Assembly (NCBI RefSeq): GCF_001757105.1
Contig: NZ_MDHN01000015.1
Coordinates: forward strand, 186,001 to 250,000
Direction of reading: 5' to 3'
From: Alteromonas confluentis
GTDB lineage: Bacteria > Pseudomonadota > Gammaproteobacteria > Enterobacterales > Alteromonadaceae
Length of the DNA stretch: 64,000 bases
Shown here: one piece after another, positions 16,383 to 25,925 of the stretch
Layout: each line of letters starts with the position of its first letter
Numbering within the stretch: position 1 is the stretch's first letter
Position numbers and translations under genes: made by a program
The notes under the pieces: model-generated
The model's input: the letters and a program-made list of their open reading frames with translations, nothing else
What the model was told of the DNA's origin: nothing
Database searches by the model: none

Positions 16383-17615
16383 TTAGTGGCTGGCGGCGTA
16401 TTCTTCTACTTCAGACCATACCCGTAGCAGGTTGCCGCTGAGTACTTTCTCAATGTCTGCACGAGAATAGCCGCGATCTAACATGCCTTGAATGAGATTC
16501 GGGTAAGACGATACATCTTTCAAGCCCACCGGCAGTGAATCACCTACGCCATCATAATCAGACCCAATACCAACATGGTCAATGCCGATCAGTTCCACCA
16601 CGTGGTCGATATGATCCAGCACCTGCTCAAGCGTGGAATACGGATAAGGGTTCTCTTTACGATATTTCTCATCAAATTCAGCCACCTGCGGGCTATCTTC
16701 GCCCACTTCCTTGATTAACGCATTTTTGCGCTTAGTCAGATTATTGCGCCAATCCTGGGTTTCTTTGGAAACAAAGCTAGAGCCAAAGTTAATCATGATC
16801 ACACCGTTATTTTCTCCCAGTGCTTTCACCATCTTGTCATCCATATTCCGCTCGAAACCTGGCGTGTATTTACGTAAGGATGAGTGGGAAGCAATAACCG
16901 GCACCTTGCTGATTTCAATGGCTTGATAGAAGGCTTCATCTGACACGTGACTGATGTCTACCATGATGCCTAAATTGTTCATCTCTACTACCACTTCTTT
17001 ACCGAATGGGCTCAAACCGTGCCACTGACGACGTAAATCGTAAGATGAATCAGAAATATGGTTGCTGAGCGAGTGGGCGAGGGTGATATAGCGTATACCA
17101 CGCTCGTAAAAGGTCTTCAGGTTTTCCATGCTGCCTTGTAAGGGGGAACCGTTTTCCATACCCATTGGTAAGGAGATTAAGCCTTTCTTAAATTGTGCTT
17201 TTACATCTGCGACCGACTTTGCGATAGCAAATTTATCCGGTGAGCGATACACCATGGCTTCAACCAAGTCGATCAACTGGTGAGCAACGGCGGTAGATTC
17301 CGCAGAGTTGTCTAAACTCGCTGGCACGTAAATCGACATGAAAGGCGCGGTAAGTCCGCCTTTCTTCGCACGAGGGTAATCAAAGTCACCGCCTTCGGTG
17401 GCAACGCTGACATCTTCCCATTTTTTATGCACACGGTAAGGTACGTCAATATGCCCGTCGACAATGATATTCTCTTGCGCAATCTGGTTTGCCTGCGCCG
17501 ATACTTTGATTGGCGCATCTGCATGACTGCTGAAACTTGCCAGTGACAGCATGGCTGGAATGATAAGCGCCAGTGTCGATTTCCTTGCTACGATTGTGTT
17601 GCTGAGTCGCCCCAT
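16383..17615 (-). CDS. membrane dipeptidase, M19 family
   Basis: A 410-residue zinc dipeptidase of the renal-dipeptidase family with an N-terminal signal peptide, so periplasmic or surface-bound. The metal-binding residues are visible: HID in IIVDGHIDVPYR, Glu in MGMENGSPL, then DISHVSD and IASHSSLR, with GIGSDYDGVG near the end. The start at 17615 is chosen because AGGGA lies six bases upstream. A start at 17633 would overlap the stop of the S9 peptidase (TAATG) but has no ribosome site. Together with the preceding peptidase it forms a two-gene peptide-degradation operon. Confidence 0.88.
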   Translation of the reverse strand: MGRLSNTIVARKSTLALIIPAMLSLASFSSHADAPIKVSAQANQIAQENIIVDGHIDVPYRVHKKWEDVSVATEGGDFDYPRAKKGGLTAPFMSIYVPASLDNSAESTAVAHQLIDLVEAMVYRSPDKFAIAKSVADVKAQFKKGLISLPMGMENGSPLQGSMENLKTFYERGIRYITLAHSLSNHISDSSYDLRRQWHGLSPFGKEVVVEMNNLGIMVDISHVSDEAFYQAIEISKVPVIASHSSLRKYTPGFERNMDDKMVKALGENNGVIMINFGSSFVSKETQDWRNNLTKRKNALIKEVGEDSPQVAEFDEKYRKENPYPYSTLEQVLDHIDHVVELIGIDHVGIGSDYDGVGDSLPVGLKDVSSYPNLIQGMLDRGYSRADIEKVLSGNLLRVWSEVEEYAASH

Positions 17616-17632
17616 GTTATTTCCCTTCATCA

Positions 17633-19561
17633 TTATTGTGTTTTTAAGTGCTGCTCTAAGAATGCAGCGAGTTCCCGATAAAAAATAATCCTGTTTTCCA
17701 GCTTACTTACGCCGTGGCCTTCATCAGGAAAGCGCAAATAAGTGACAGGTATGTTTTTGTCCCGAAGGATTTTTACCATGCGATCGGATTCTGTTACCGG
17801 ATCACGGGGATCGTTAGCGCCATGCTCATAAAACATCGGTGCTTTAATATCGTTAACGGTGTTGATTGGTGAGTTTACGGCGTAAAAGTCCTGCCATTTT
17901 TGTTCACGGATATCGCCATACTCAATGCGGTCTGACGCCATGAGGGCAGGCGATGCACTTTTTAACGCTCGTACCCAGTCTGATACCCCAACAAACGAGG
18001 CGCCGGCTTTAAAAGCATCGGGGTATTTACCCATTACCGCATTCACCATGTAACCGCCGTAAGAGCCACCCATCACCGCGGCGTTGTTGGCATCTAAACG
18101 TTTGTCTGTTTTCATCCACGTTAGCGCATCGACCAGGTCGCGCACGCTATCGAGACGTCTTTCCTGGTTATCTAAACGGGTGAATGTTTTGCCGTAGCCG
18201 GTAGAGCCACGCACATTGATATCGAGCACGGCAATACCTTTACCAACCAGGTACTGCGTTAGCGGTTGCCAGCCCATTTTGGCCTGAGAAGTTGGGCCTC
18301 CGTGAACATCAATAACCACCGGAGCTTGGCCTTCTTGCCCTTTGGGCATATAGAGTTGTCCGTGCAGTGTGACACCGTCACGAGCCGGAAAGCTAACCTG
18401 CACTGGGTTAACCAGGTTCTTACGGGAAATACCGGCCATTTCAGCACGATACACTACGGTTTGCTGCCTACTCTGCGCGTCGATAAGATAAACCTCACCC
18501 GGCGAAGTTGCACTGTTAATGCTAACCAGAACATTGGTGCTGTCTTTGGTACAGCTAATTGAGTAATCGCCGTCTGGCAGCGGAATTTCGCTGGTTTCAA
18601 TACTGCCAACCGGTTTCTTCAGCAGGGTATCGATACCGTCGCGATTCTCGGTCCACAGAAGCATGGAATCCTGTCCGCAAACGATAAAGTCATCAATATC
18701 GAACTGGCTACCAATAACCTGTTTGGTTTTTTTGCTGGCTGGGTCGTAAGCGAAAATGGCTTTCATCTCACGGTTTAAATTCGATACGAAATATAACTTG
18801 CTGCCATCGTCGGTCCAGTGAAACTCGCTAAAAGCGGCAGCTACATCAGGTTTAAACAACGGACGAAGTTCCCCACTTTCTGCAGACAACATATAAACGT
18901 CTTCGGCATCTTCGCCCCGGGTCTCTGTCACGATAATTTCGTCAGAACCGGGTCGCCACGCCTGTGGAAAGTATCCAAATTCAGCCTGAAATATCATTTT
19001 GTTCTCACCTGTTTTCATATCGTGCAGGTAGATATCAAAATCCCGGCCGTTGCGCTCTGTCGATGCGTAAGTGAATTTTTCTCCGTCGTTGGAAAAACTG
19101 CCGAATGAACGAAAGCCGTCACTGTAAGGCAGTAAAACTTTTTCTTTTAAGCCATCGGCATTCAGAATGAAGAAAGCTTCCCGCTCGTCGCCATTGTTGT
19201 CAGCGCCGTAAATTAAGCGCTGTCCGTCGGGGTGCCAAGCGTAAAATGAAATGCCATTTCCCCAGGTCAATTGCTTCGCCTGTCCGTCAGGAAGGTTCTT
19301 GATCCAGAGTTGGCGACGCCCGGTAACGTTATCGACAAACGCCATCTGGTTTCCGGTACTGTTTATGCTACTTTGCGATGCCCCTCGGGCAAGAAGAAAG
19401 CGTGCAATATCAACGGGCTGTTCTCCAGCCAAGCCCACATCTAAGGTTTGTGATGCAGGAATGTCAGCGGCATAAGGCCACGCTGCTTCTGGTGCAGAAA
19501 AAACGGGATGGCTGAGAAAGCTCAGACCAATTAAGGTGGAAAGTGTGCGAAGTGGACCCAT
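17633..19561 (-). CDS. S9-family serine peptidase (prolyl oligopeptidase-like)
   Basis: A 642-residue exported peptidase. Residues 1-22 form a signal peptide. The N-terminal half has repeated WD/TolB-like propeller blades (LTWGNGISFYAWHPDGQRLIYG and similar, cited here as GISFYAWHPDGQ). The C-terminal alpha/beta hydrolase domain (about 400-640) has VIDVHGGP, the nucleophile motif GGSYGGY, the acid in GANDPRDP and the His in DEGHGVS. This is the layout of acylaminoacyl peptidase and dipeptidyl-peptidase relatives, which release short peptides from oligopeptides. The downstream M19 dipeptidase would finish the hydrolysis. Confidence 0.88.
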   Translation of the reverse strand: MGPLRTLSTLIGLSFLSHPVFSAPEAAWPYAADIPASQTLDVGLAGEQPVDIARFLLARGASQSSINSTGNQMAFVDNVTGRRQLWIKNLPDGQAKQLTWGNGISFYAWHPDGQRLIYGADNNGDEREAFFILNADGLKEKVLLPYSDGFRSFGSFSNDGEKFTYASTERNGRDFDIYLHDMKTGENKMIFQAEFGYFPQAWRPGSDEIIVTETRGEDAEDVYMLSAESGELRPLFKPDVAAAFSEFHWTDDGSKLYFVSNLNREMKAIFAYDPASKKTKQVIGSQFDIDDFIVCGQDSMLLWTENRDGIDTLLKKPVGSIETSEIPLPDGDYSISCTKDSTNVLVSINSATSPGEVYLIDAQSRQQTVVYRAEMAGISRKNLVNPVQVSFPARDGVTLHGQLYMPKGQEGQAPVVIDVHGGPTSQAKMGWQPLTQYLVGKGIAVLDINVRGSTGYGKTFTRLDNQERRLDSVRDLVDALTWMKTDKRLDANNAAVMGGSYGGYMVNAVMGKYPDAFKAGASFVGVSDWVRALKSASPALMASDRIEYGDIREQKWQDFYAVNSPINTVNDIKAPMFYEHGANDPRDPVTESDRMVKILRDKNIPVTYLRFPDEGHGVSKLENRIIFYRELAAFLEQHLKTQ

Positions 19562-20011
19562 GATGAAGCCTTTTAATTTTTATTTTCTTCAGCCTACGAA
19601 ATATTGCGCGATGCCACAATCACCTAATCATCAATAGCCGGTGCAATGGTAATTTTTTCCGGTGGATGTCGGTATCGCCCCTGCGAGCAAGCCTTTGCAG
19701 GAGCGGGTTGTTACTGACAAGAAAGAGGCTTGTAATAAAAGTTTAAATTTTGATATGGTTCTCAGGGCGTGACTTAAGACGGTAAATACGGGATACTGCT
19801 TGGCAACCTGTTTTACAGACTCATGCCAGTCTTAAGCAGGCAACAAGAATAATCTTCGTGGTAATCCTCTCCTCATCTGTGTTTGGTGAGTCCATTGACC
19901 AGAGTTGTTAGTGGTCGCGTGCGCAGGGACTGCAGGCTTTCACCAATAGGGCATTTCCTCTGGCGAATTCCACAATTGATTACCACCAATAAACGTAATG
20001 AGAACAGATTT
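19562..20011. other. 450-base intergenic region
   Basis: This is the upstream region of the divergent S9 peptidase and SapC genes. It contains an inverted repeat of CTTAAGAC (19773-19780) and GTCTTAAG (19829-19836), 56 bases apart, which could be paired binding sites or a long hairpin. Short open frames start here but lack ribosome sites. I found no convincing promoter pair or RNA element. Confidence 0.3.
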
Positions 20012-20779
20012 ATGGCTATTAACTACATTCCGCTGAATAAAGAAAAACACAAAGAGCTAAAAGTAGCGGTTAACAGTGCATTTGAGTTTGCAAAACAAAC
20101 TCACCTGTCTGCAGCTTCTATTCGTGAATATGCGCAGCTTGCTGCAACAATGCCTCTGGTATTTATCAAAGACCCTAAGAGCGATCGTTATCACACCGTT
20201 GCTATGCTGGGCATGGAACAGAACCAAAACCTGTTCCTGGCAACAGGTAAGTGGAAAGCACCACACGTGCCAATGAACATTATGCGTTACCCTTTCGATA
20301 TTCGTCCTGATGCTGACAAGCTTGGCGTTTACATCGATGAAGAGAGTAATCTGGTTGGCGCAGAAGACGGTGAGCCGTTGTTTAATGAAGATGGTACGCC
20401 GTCTGCGTTCCTGGAAAATCGTCAGAAGTTCTTAGGTGAACTGGCTAACAGCGAAATGCTGACGCAACGTTTCATCGCGAAAGTTGTTGAACTGAATCTG
20501 TTTGATCCAATTCAAATTCGTCTTACTTATCAAGACGGCCAACAGCGTAACGTTACTGGTATGTTCAGCATCAACGAAAAACGTTTACTGGAACTGCCAG
20601 AAGCAACCGTGACCGATCTGCACAAACAGGGCTTCTTGGGCGCGTTGTACGCTATCATGTTATCACTGGGTCAGCTGAACCGTTTGGTTGAACTGTCTAA
20701 CGATACGCAAAACCCAATAGCGAACATGCAAATTGCAACGGATAACGGTCCTGCGCCAGAACAAGCGCCAACAGCGTAA
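20012..20779 (+). CDS. SapC family protein
   Basis: A 255-residue protein recognised by its start MAINYIPLNKEKHKELKV and the block PLVFIKDPKSDRYHTVAMLG, given here in part; later VELNLFDPIQIRLTYQDG and the C-terminal helix FLGALYAIMLSLGQL. The SapC family is widespread near TonB-dependent receptors in Alteromonadales and Caulobacterales and was named after a Campylobacter S-layer transport gene; its function is not established. No signal peptide is evident. The start at 20012 is chosen by homology over an upstream in-frame ATG at 19883. It has its own terminator, so it is a single-gene unit. Confidence 0.8.
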   Translation: MAINYIPLNKEKHKELKVAVNSAFEFAKQTHLSAASIREYAQLAATMPLVFIKDPKSDRYHTVAMLGMEQNQNLFLATGKWKAPHVPMNIMRYPFDIRPDADKLGVYIDEESNLVGAEDGEPLFNEDGTPSAFLENRQKFLGELANSEMLTQRFIAKVVELNLFDPIQIRLTYQDGQQRNVTGMFSINEKRLLELPEATVTDLHKQGFLGALYAIMLSLGQLNRLVELSNDTQNPIANMQIATDNGPAPEQAPTA

Positions 20780-20799
20780 GTTCAACATTATGCATACGT

Positions 20800-20825
20800 A
20801 AAAAGCGGGCCAGGCCCGCTTTTTC
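20800..20825 (+). terminator. rho-independent terminator
   Basis: AAAAAGCGGGC pairs with GCCCGCTTTTT around a CAG loop; the T-run follows. It may also serve the opposite strand for the YkgJ-like gene. Confidence 0.85.
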
Positions 20826-20860
20826 TGTTTTTATACTAGGGGGGTGGCAGTTCACATCGC

Positions 20861-21187
20861 TCAGGCTGCGACAACTGGAATAAGATCCTCATTAATGCCG
20901 TGCCTGAGTCGGGCCTTTAAGCAGTCCGCCGTTCCCGCTTCAAACTCTCGGCACGTTGACGAACGGTGCTCATAAATACCGCACCCCACCTGAGAGCCCA
21001 CTTCACCGGCTAACGCCACGCATCGGGGAGAAGGCTGATTTGTGCCTTTCATTGCCACCAGGTTGGGTGAAATTTTCTCTGTTAGTTCTGCCGGTACCGA
21101 GCCGCCTGCAAAAGGATCGGACTCAGACCAATAAAAAGAAACGCGAAAAGTTGCGCAACACGCGCCACAGTTAATACAGGGATTCAT
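20861..21187 (-). CDS. YkgJ-family cysteine-cluster protein
   Basis: A 108-residue protein starting [11 protein letters not shown], the CxxCxxCC-type cluster that defines the YkgJ/Fe-S oxidoreductase-like family. More conserved cysteines follow ([30 protein letters not shown]). The pattern suggests zinc or Fe-S binding; the activity is unknown. An alternative GTG start at 21205 would add six residues; 21187 fits the family start. It converges on sapC. Confidence 0.8.
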   Translation of the reverse strand: MNPCINCGACCATFRVSFYWSESDPFAGGSVPAELTEKISPNLVAMKGTNQPSPRCVALAGEVGSQVGCGIYEHRSSTCREFEAGTADCLKARLRHGINEDLIPVVAA

Positions 21188-21421
21188 TGCCCTTGCTTGC
21201 TCCACACTACGTGCACAACAACCAGTTTTGGACTGGGTTGGCCATCAAATACACATTCATTCGATGTCCCATGAGCGAACAGGATGAGCCAGAAAAGCCT
21301 CGTCGCTCGGACGGCGCATTATTTCAGCATTTTGTTAAAACGCAATAAGAATATGTATTACCGCATTCTTCTTAGCAGCCCATCACTTATCAGGCATAAT
21401 TTTCTCATTAAAGGAGATATT

Positions 21422-22861
21422 ATGATCGCATTACAGCAGTGCCGCGTGGCGCTATCCGATACATTTTCGTTGTTTACAGAACAGTTTGACGTTCAACCGC
21501 TTAAGCACGTTGCGCTGGTGGGGGCGAATGGAAGTGGGAAGTCTGCGTTAGCGGCGGTGCTGGCAGGACAAGGCGAAGTTGTAGAGGGTGAACGCTTAGT
21601 ATCAGTCAGCACTGGCTGGGTGAGCACAGCTCAGCAGCAAGCGCTCATCGCCGAAGAAAAGAAAAAGGATGATGCGGATATTCTTGATGTGGTTCCCGTG
21701 CCCAGCACGACCACTGAAGTGATGCTTAAAGAATGCGGTAAACTCGGTGCAGAGCAGCAGGCGTTTTTCGATAAACTCACGGCTGGCCTGCGCATGAACC
21801 ACTTTCTCGATAATGCCTTTCTTGGCCTGTCTACTGGCGAAACCCGTAAAGCGCTGTTGGTGAAAACGCTACTCGAAGCCCCGCAATTGCTTATTCTCGA
21901 TGAACCCTGGGACGGACTAGATTCCGCCTCCTCTGCATTTTTGCGCGAGTTACTTGATGAACTGAGCGGAAAAATGACGATTGTGATCATTGTTAATCGC
22001 TTGAGTGAAATTCCGAGCTTCATCAATCAGTTGGTGTTAATGCAAGATTGTAAGGTCGTCTGGGCTTCTCAGGGGGATGTGGTCTCCAATGATGATCGTG
22101 AACAGATAAAACATCTGCTGCATCTTGAGAATGTGCCAACGAGCTTGCCACCCAAGGATGCTGATCGCGCTTCGCCGCAAATGAACGACGATGAAACAAC
22201 GCTGGTTGCATTGAAAGATGGCAAGGTGAGTTACGATGGCCGGGTTATCTTTTCGGATCTCAATTGGCAGGTAAACAAAAGCGAGCACTGGCAGGTAGTA
22301 GGGCCAAATGGTTCCGGGAAAACCTGTTTGTTGTCGATGATCACCGGTGATGATTCACACTGCTACACCAATGACCTAACGGTATTTGGCTATAAGCGAG
22401 GCAGTGGTGAAAGTATCTGGGACATCAAGCAGCACATTGGACTGGTTTCTAATAGCTTTCATTTACAGTATCGGGTGAACAGTTCGGTGTTACATGTGGT
22501 GCTTTCCGGTTTCTTTGACAGTATCGGTCTGTATGAGCAGCCTACGGTAAAACAAAAACAACTTGCCAGAGAATGGATTGCGCTTGCGGGCATGACCGAT
22601 AGGCTGAACACGTCGTTCCAGTCGCTTTCATTTGGTGATCAGCGCTTGCTGCTTATCGTGCGCGCCATGGTAAAGCACCCAACACTGCTAATCCTGGACG
22701 AACCTTGTAATGGTTTGGACGAAATTAATCGGCTAAAAGTGCTCGCACTGCTTGGTATTATTGCCAAAGGCGGGGAAAGCACGCTGTTATATGTTAACCA
22801 CCATAGTGAAGACCGCATCGACGGAATAGAGCGGGTGTTGAATATGCAAGATCATAACTAA
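21422..22861 (+). CDS. modF: ModF/PhrA-like double ABC ATPase
   Basis: A 479-residue soluble protein of two fused ABC ATPase domains without membrane segments. Walker A motifs are GANGSGKS (first half) and GPNGSGKT (second half). Walker B motifs are LLILDEPWDGLD and LLILDEPCNGLDE, with signature loops GLSTGE and SLSFGDQR. Length and layout match E. coli ModF, a molybdenum-locus ATPase of uncertain role. No modABC transport genes are adjacent. The start at 21422 has a near-perfect AAAGGAGATATT site; an upstream in-frame ATG at 21284 lacks one. Confidence 0.8.
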   Translation: MIALQQCRVALSDTFSLFTEQFDVQPLKHVALVGANGSGKSALAAVLAGQGEVVEGERLVSVSTGWVSTAQQQALIAEEKKKDDADILDVVPVPSTTTEVMLKECGKLGAEQQAFFDKLTAGLRMNHFLDNAFLGLSTGETRKALLVKTLLEAPQLLILDEPWDGLDSASSAFLRELLDELSGKMTIVIIVNRLSEIPSFINQLVLMQDCKVVWASQGDVVSNDDREQIKHLLHLENVPTSLPPKDADRASPQMNDDETTLVALKDGKVSYDGRVIFSDLNWQVNKSEHWQVVGPNGSGKTCLLSMITGDDSHCYTNDLTVFGYKRGSGESIWDIKQHIGLVSNSFHLQYRVNSSVLHVVLSGFFDSIGLYEQPTVKQKQLAREWIALAGMTDRLNTSFQSLSFGDQRLLLIVRAMVKHPTLLILDEPCNGLDEINRLKVLALLGIIAKGGESTLLYVNHHSEDRIDGIERVLNMQDHN

Positions 22862-22880
22862 CATAGTATCAATTTTGTTT

Positions 22881-22894
22881 TGCTATCGGTGGCA
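22881..22894. promoter_or_regulatory. operator-like palindrome, distal copy
   Basis: TGCTATCGGTGGCA is a near-palindrome with a CG centre, the shape used by LacI-family repressors. It is the inverted partner of the copy at 23021, with centres 140 bases apart: TGCTAYCGGTGGCATT here and its complement there, one difference in 16. Confidence 0.5.
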
Positions 22895-23020
22895 TTTTGG
22901 GTTTTTGTTAACAGTATTATGTAACTTGTTTATCCTGCTATTAGCCTGATATCTACCAATTATTTCTAATTTCATTAGGGTTTCTTTGATAGAATGTTAC
23001 ATATATAACAAGTATTTTAA

Positions 23021-23034
23021 TGCCACCGGTAGCA
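23021..23034. promoter_or_regulatory. operator-like palindrome, proximal copy
   Basis: TGCCACCGGTAGCA has a perfect ACCGGT core and TGC/GCA ends, with one mismatched pair. It lies just after a TATAAC -10-like hexamer (23004-23009), where a repressor would block transcription of the TonB receptor. Two copies suggest cooperative binding or a DNA loop by a sugar-acid repressor of the LacI type (inference). Confidence 0.55.
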
Positions 23035-23129
23035 AATGTAATTTAAATGTTATATAAATGTGTGCGAGATACGGGCATGGGATGAACGGCACCTAGCCCG
23101 ACCAAACGTTCAATCGGGAAGGACAGCAC

Positions 23130-25862
23130 ATGAAATCCAAGCACACATTTAGCTACAGCAAACTCTCTAAAAGCATACTCTTAGGTTTATCGATTACTTC
23201 ACTCAGTTTTATTGCCTCGGCGCAGGAGGCTGCTCAGAATTCGGCTGAAGAGCAAGACGGTGATGTTGAAGTCATTGCGGTTAAGGGCTTTCGCGGTGCG
23301 CTGGTGAAAGCACTTGACGCAAAAAGAGACGCGTCAAACGTTCGCGAATCAATCATGGCCGAAGACATCGGTAAGTTCCCTGACCTGAACGTCGCTGAAG
23401 CCATTCAGCGCGTGCCTGGGGTTGCAATTTCCCGAGAGGGTGGTGAAGGACGTAACATTACATTACGTGGATTCAGCCCAGGCTTTACCCGTACCACGTT
23501 AAACGGCATGGAAGTGCCTGCGGGAAGTGATGGTCTCGATTCAGGCGGTGTCACCGTAAACAGTAGTCGTTCTTTTGACTTTCATGTGTTTGCATCGGAA
23601 TTGTTTAATCGAATCGATATCCAGAAAACGCAAACAGCTTCAATAGAAGAAGGGGGGATTGCTGGTACGGTTGATATGTATTCCGCACGACCTTTCGATT
23701 ACCAGGGATTTGCTTCAACGGTATCGTTGAAAGGCGGCTATAACGATCTCACTGAAGAGGTCGATCCGCGTACGGCTTTCCTGATCAGTAATACATTTGC
23801 TGATAACACTATAGGCGCACTTTTCTCTCTGGCATTGTCTGAACGAACTATCAGACAGGAAGGCTTCGGCAGTGTGCGTTGGCAACCCACCTATCAAATT
23901 GGCGATGGTACCTGGGGAGATACGTCACAGCTCACCGAAATTAATGGCACTCCAGATAATTATTGTGGGGCTGAAGAAGCGATTTCTTGTTTGTGGGTGC
24001 CCAGGCTTCCTCGTGCCGACTTCTTCGGAAACGATCAGAAGCGGATTGGCGCCACAGGTTCGTTCCAGTTCAAACCAAATGACGACATGCTGTTCACGCT
24101 GGACATTCTGCATTCTGAGCTGGAAAACGATCGTCGCAGCTACAACTCCATGGAGTGGTTTATTAATCGCGGCGCACCGGGTAATTTCCAGGGACAAACC
24201 CCTTTGTCGTTTACTGTTGATGAATCTGGTCGCGTGCTTGAAGCGGCCAGCTTCGATAATGTGACATCCTGGTATGAGAGTCGCTATCAGGTATCCGAGT
24301 CGACCTTTGACCAGGTTGTCTTCTCTGGTGATTTCCAAATTAACGACTATTTGGCGCTGGATGTCATGACAGGCTACGCAGCGAACGATGCAGACCGGGA
24401 AGAAATCCGATATTACTACCGTTCTGTTCCGCACTATTATGCCTATGACTACAGCAGTGGTAATGCTGCCACCGTGAACTATGGTGATTACGACACCATG
24501 GACCCGAATAATTTTTTGGATGCGACCAATGCTGCTAACCGTAATCATCAGGTAAAGAAAACCAACTACACCACCAAGATCGATTTAACCTATCTGGGTG
24601 ACGGATATGACTTAAAAGCTGGATTAGCCTTCAATAACCGCGAAGTTGACTACCAGCAAGGTAACGGTGAATTCACTGCTTTTGACCCAAGCCAGTATAC
24701 CACCCCGTTCCCTTACGATGATTTTGGCAACGGCTTAGATGGAGCCACTTTAGTTCCTTTCCTGGTGGCTGACTTCGAGGGTCTGGAAGCCGATGGCATC
24801 TTGACACACAACTATACCCAGGAGCTAGAATCAAGCTGGGTGGTAACGGAAGAAACCAAAGCCGTCTACGTCGAATACAACTCTGATTTTGATATTGCAG
24901 ATATGCTGCTGCGGGTCAATGTTGGTGGCCGTTACATTCAGACGGAAGTCACATCCGAGGCGTTGGTTGGTGGTAACCCTGTTACGGTTAAGCGGGATTA
25001 TAGCAATTTCCTACCTTCGACGAATCTGGCTCTGGATATTACTGACGATATCGTAATGCGATTGTCTTATGGCAGAAGTATGACGCGCCCCGGTTTGAAC
25101 TCGTTAAATATCGCCAGACCCAATTTCGGGGTTACTACATTTACAGTGAGTAATCTTGGTAATCCCGGGCTGGATCCTTATGAATCTAACGATGTTGACT
25201 TAGCATTCGAATGGTATTTTGCAGAAGAAGCAGTACTTGCAGCCACATTGTTTAACAAAAACGTTGTTACCTCATTAGACACTGATGAGGAAGTACGCTT
25301 GGTGGACCGCGAGTATTGGGACATTATTTACAATGATCCTCAGTATCAGAGTAATGCGCCTATCGGGGATCCGGCCACACAGGAATACACTCATATTATT
25401 CCACTGAATAAAGACGGGTTTGTTGTCAAAGGCTTCGAGCTTATGTACCAGCAACCTTTCACCTTCCTTGATGGCTGGATGTCTAATTTCGGGGTAGTGG
25501 CAAACCTGACCCGCGTCATCGCGGAAGACTCAACAGGCCTGTCTCCTAATTCCTATAACTTTACCTTGTATTACGAAACAGACAAATACGGTGCCCGGGT
25601 ATCGATGAACAAACGTGATGATTACCTGCTGCGTGAGCCCGCAGGCAATGGTCATGCTCAGGAGATGAAATACGGGCCTACTCATGTAGATGCATCAGCG
25701 TTTTACAATGTGAATGAGCAGCTCACTCTCACGCTGGAAATTATTAACCTGACAGATGAAGTGGAGCGCATATACGGAACCGGTGACGGCGACATGGATC
25801 TTACCCGCGAATACAGTCATACCGGTGCTCAATATTTCCTGGGCGCGCGATACACATTCTGA
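23130..25862 (+). CDS. TonB-dependent receptor, probably for pectin oligosaccharides
   Basis: A 910-residue outer-membrane receptor. The signal peptide ends around ASA-QEA (residue 31). A TonB-box-like DVEVIAVKGF follows, then the plug domain with RESIMAEDIGKFPDLNVAEA, VPGVAISREGGEGRNITLRG and LNGMEVP, and a long beta-barrel. It ends in an aromatic residue (ARYTF), as barrel insertion requires. This is the long type common in Alteromonadales for polysaccharide fragments. The next gene, 63 bases downstream, is a pectinesterase, which points to pectin-derived substrates. Expression is probably controlled by the two operator-like sites upstream. Confidence 0.9.
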   Translation: MKSKHTFSYSKLSKSILLGLSITSLSFIASAQEAAQNSAEEQDGDVEVIAVKGFRGALVKALDAKRDASNVRESIMAEDIGKFPDLNVAEAIQRVPGVAISREGGEGRNITLRGFSPGFTRTTLNGMEVPAGSDGLDSGGVTVNSSRSFDFHVFASELFNRIDIQKTQTASIEEGGIAGTVDMYSARPFDYQGFASTVSLKGGYNDLTEEVDPRTAFLISNTFADNTIGALFSLALSERTIRQEGFGSVRWQPTYQIGDGTWGDTSQLTEINGTPDNYCGAEEAISCLWVPRLPRADFFGNDQKRIGATGSFQFKPNDDMLFTLDILHSELENDRRSYNSMEWFINRGAPGNFQGQTPLSFTVDESGRVLEAASFDNVTSWYESRYQVSESTFDQVVFSGDFQINDYLALDVMTGYAANDADREEIRYYYRSVPHYYAYDYSSGNAATVNYGDYDTMDPNNFLDATNAANRNHQVKKTNYTTKIDLTYLGDGYDLKAGLAFNNREVDYQQGNGEFTAFDPSQYTTPFPYDDFGNGLDGATLVPFLVADFEGLEADGILTHNYTQELESSWVVTEETKAVYVEYNSDFDIADMLLRVNVGGRYIQTEVTSEALVGGNPVTVKRDYSNFLPSTNLALDITDDIVMRLSYGRSMTRPGLNSLNIARPNFGVTTFTVSNLGNPGLDPYESNDVDLAFEWYFAEEAVLAATLFNKNVVTSLDTDEEVRLVDREYWDIIYNDPQYQSNAPIGDPATQEYTHIIPLNKDGFVVKGFELMYQQPFTFLDGWMSNFGVVANLTRVIAEDSTGLSPNSYNFTLYYETDKYGARVSMNKRDDYLLREPAGNGHAQEMKYGPTHVDASAFYNVNEQLTLTLEIINLTDEVERIYGTGDGDMDLTREYSHTGAQYFLGARYTF

Positions 25863-25925
25863 TACTGGCTTGTGTAACCAAAGCAGGCAGCCTCGGCTGT
25901 CTGCTTTTTTTCAATAGGAGAAAGG

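Noticed and set aside
23925-24548. 207-codon open frame antisense to the TonB receptor
   Set aside because: Ile/Arg-rich shadow of the receptor, no start signal.
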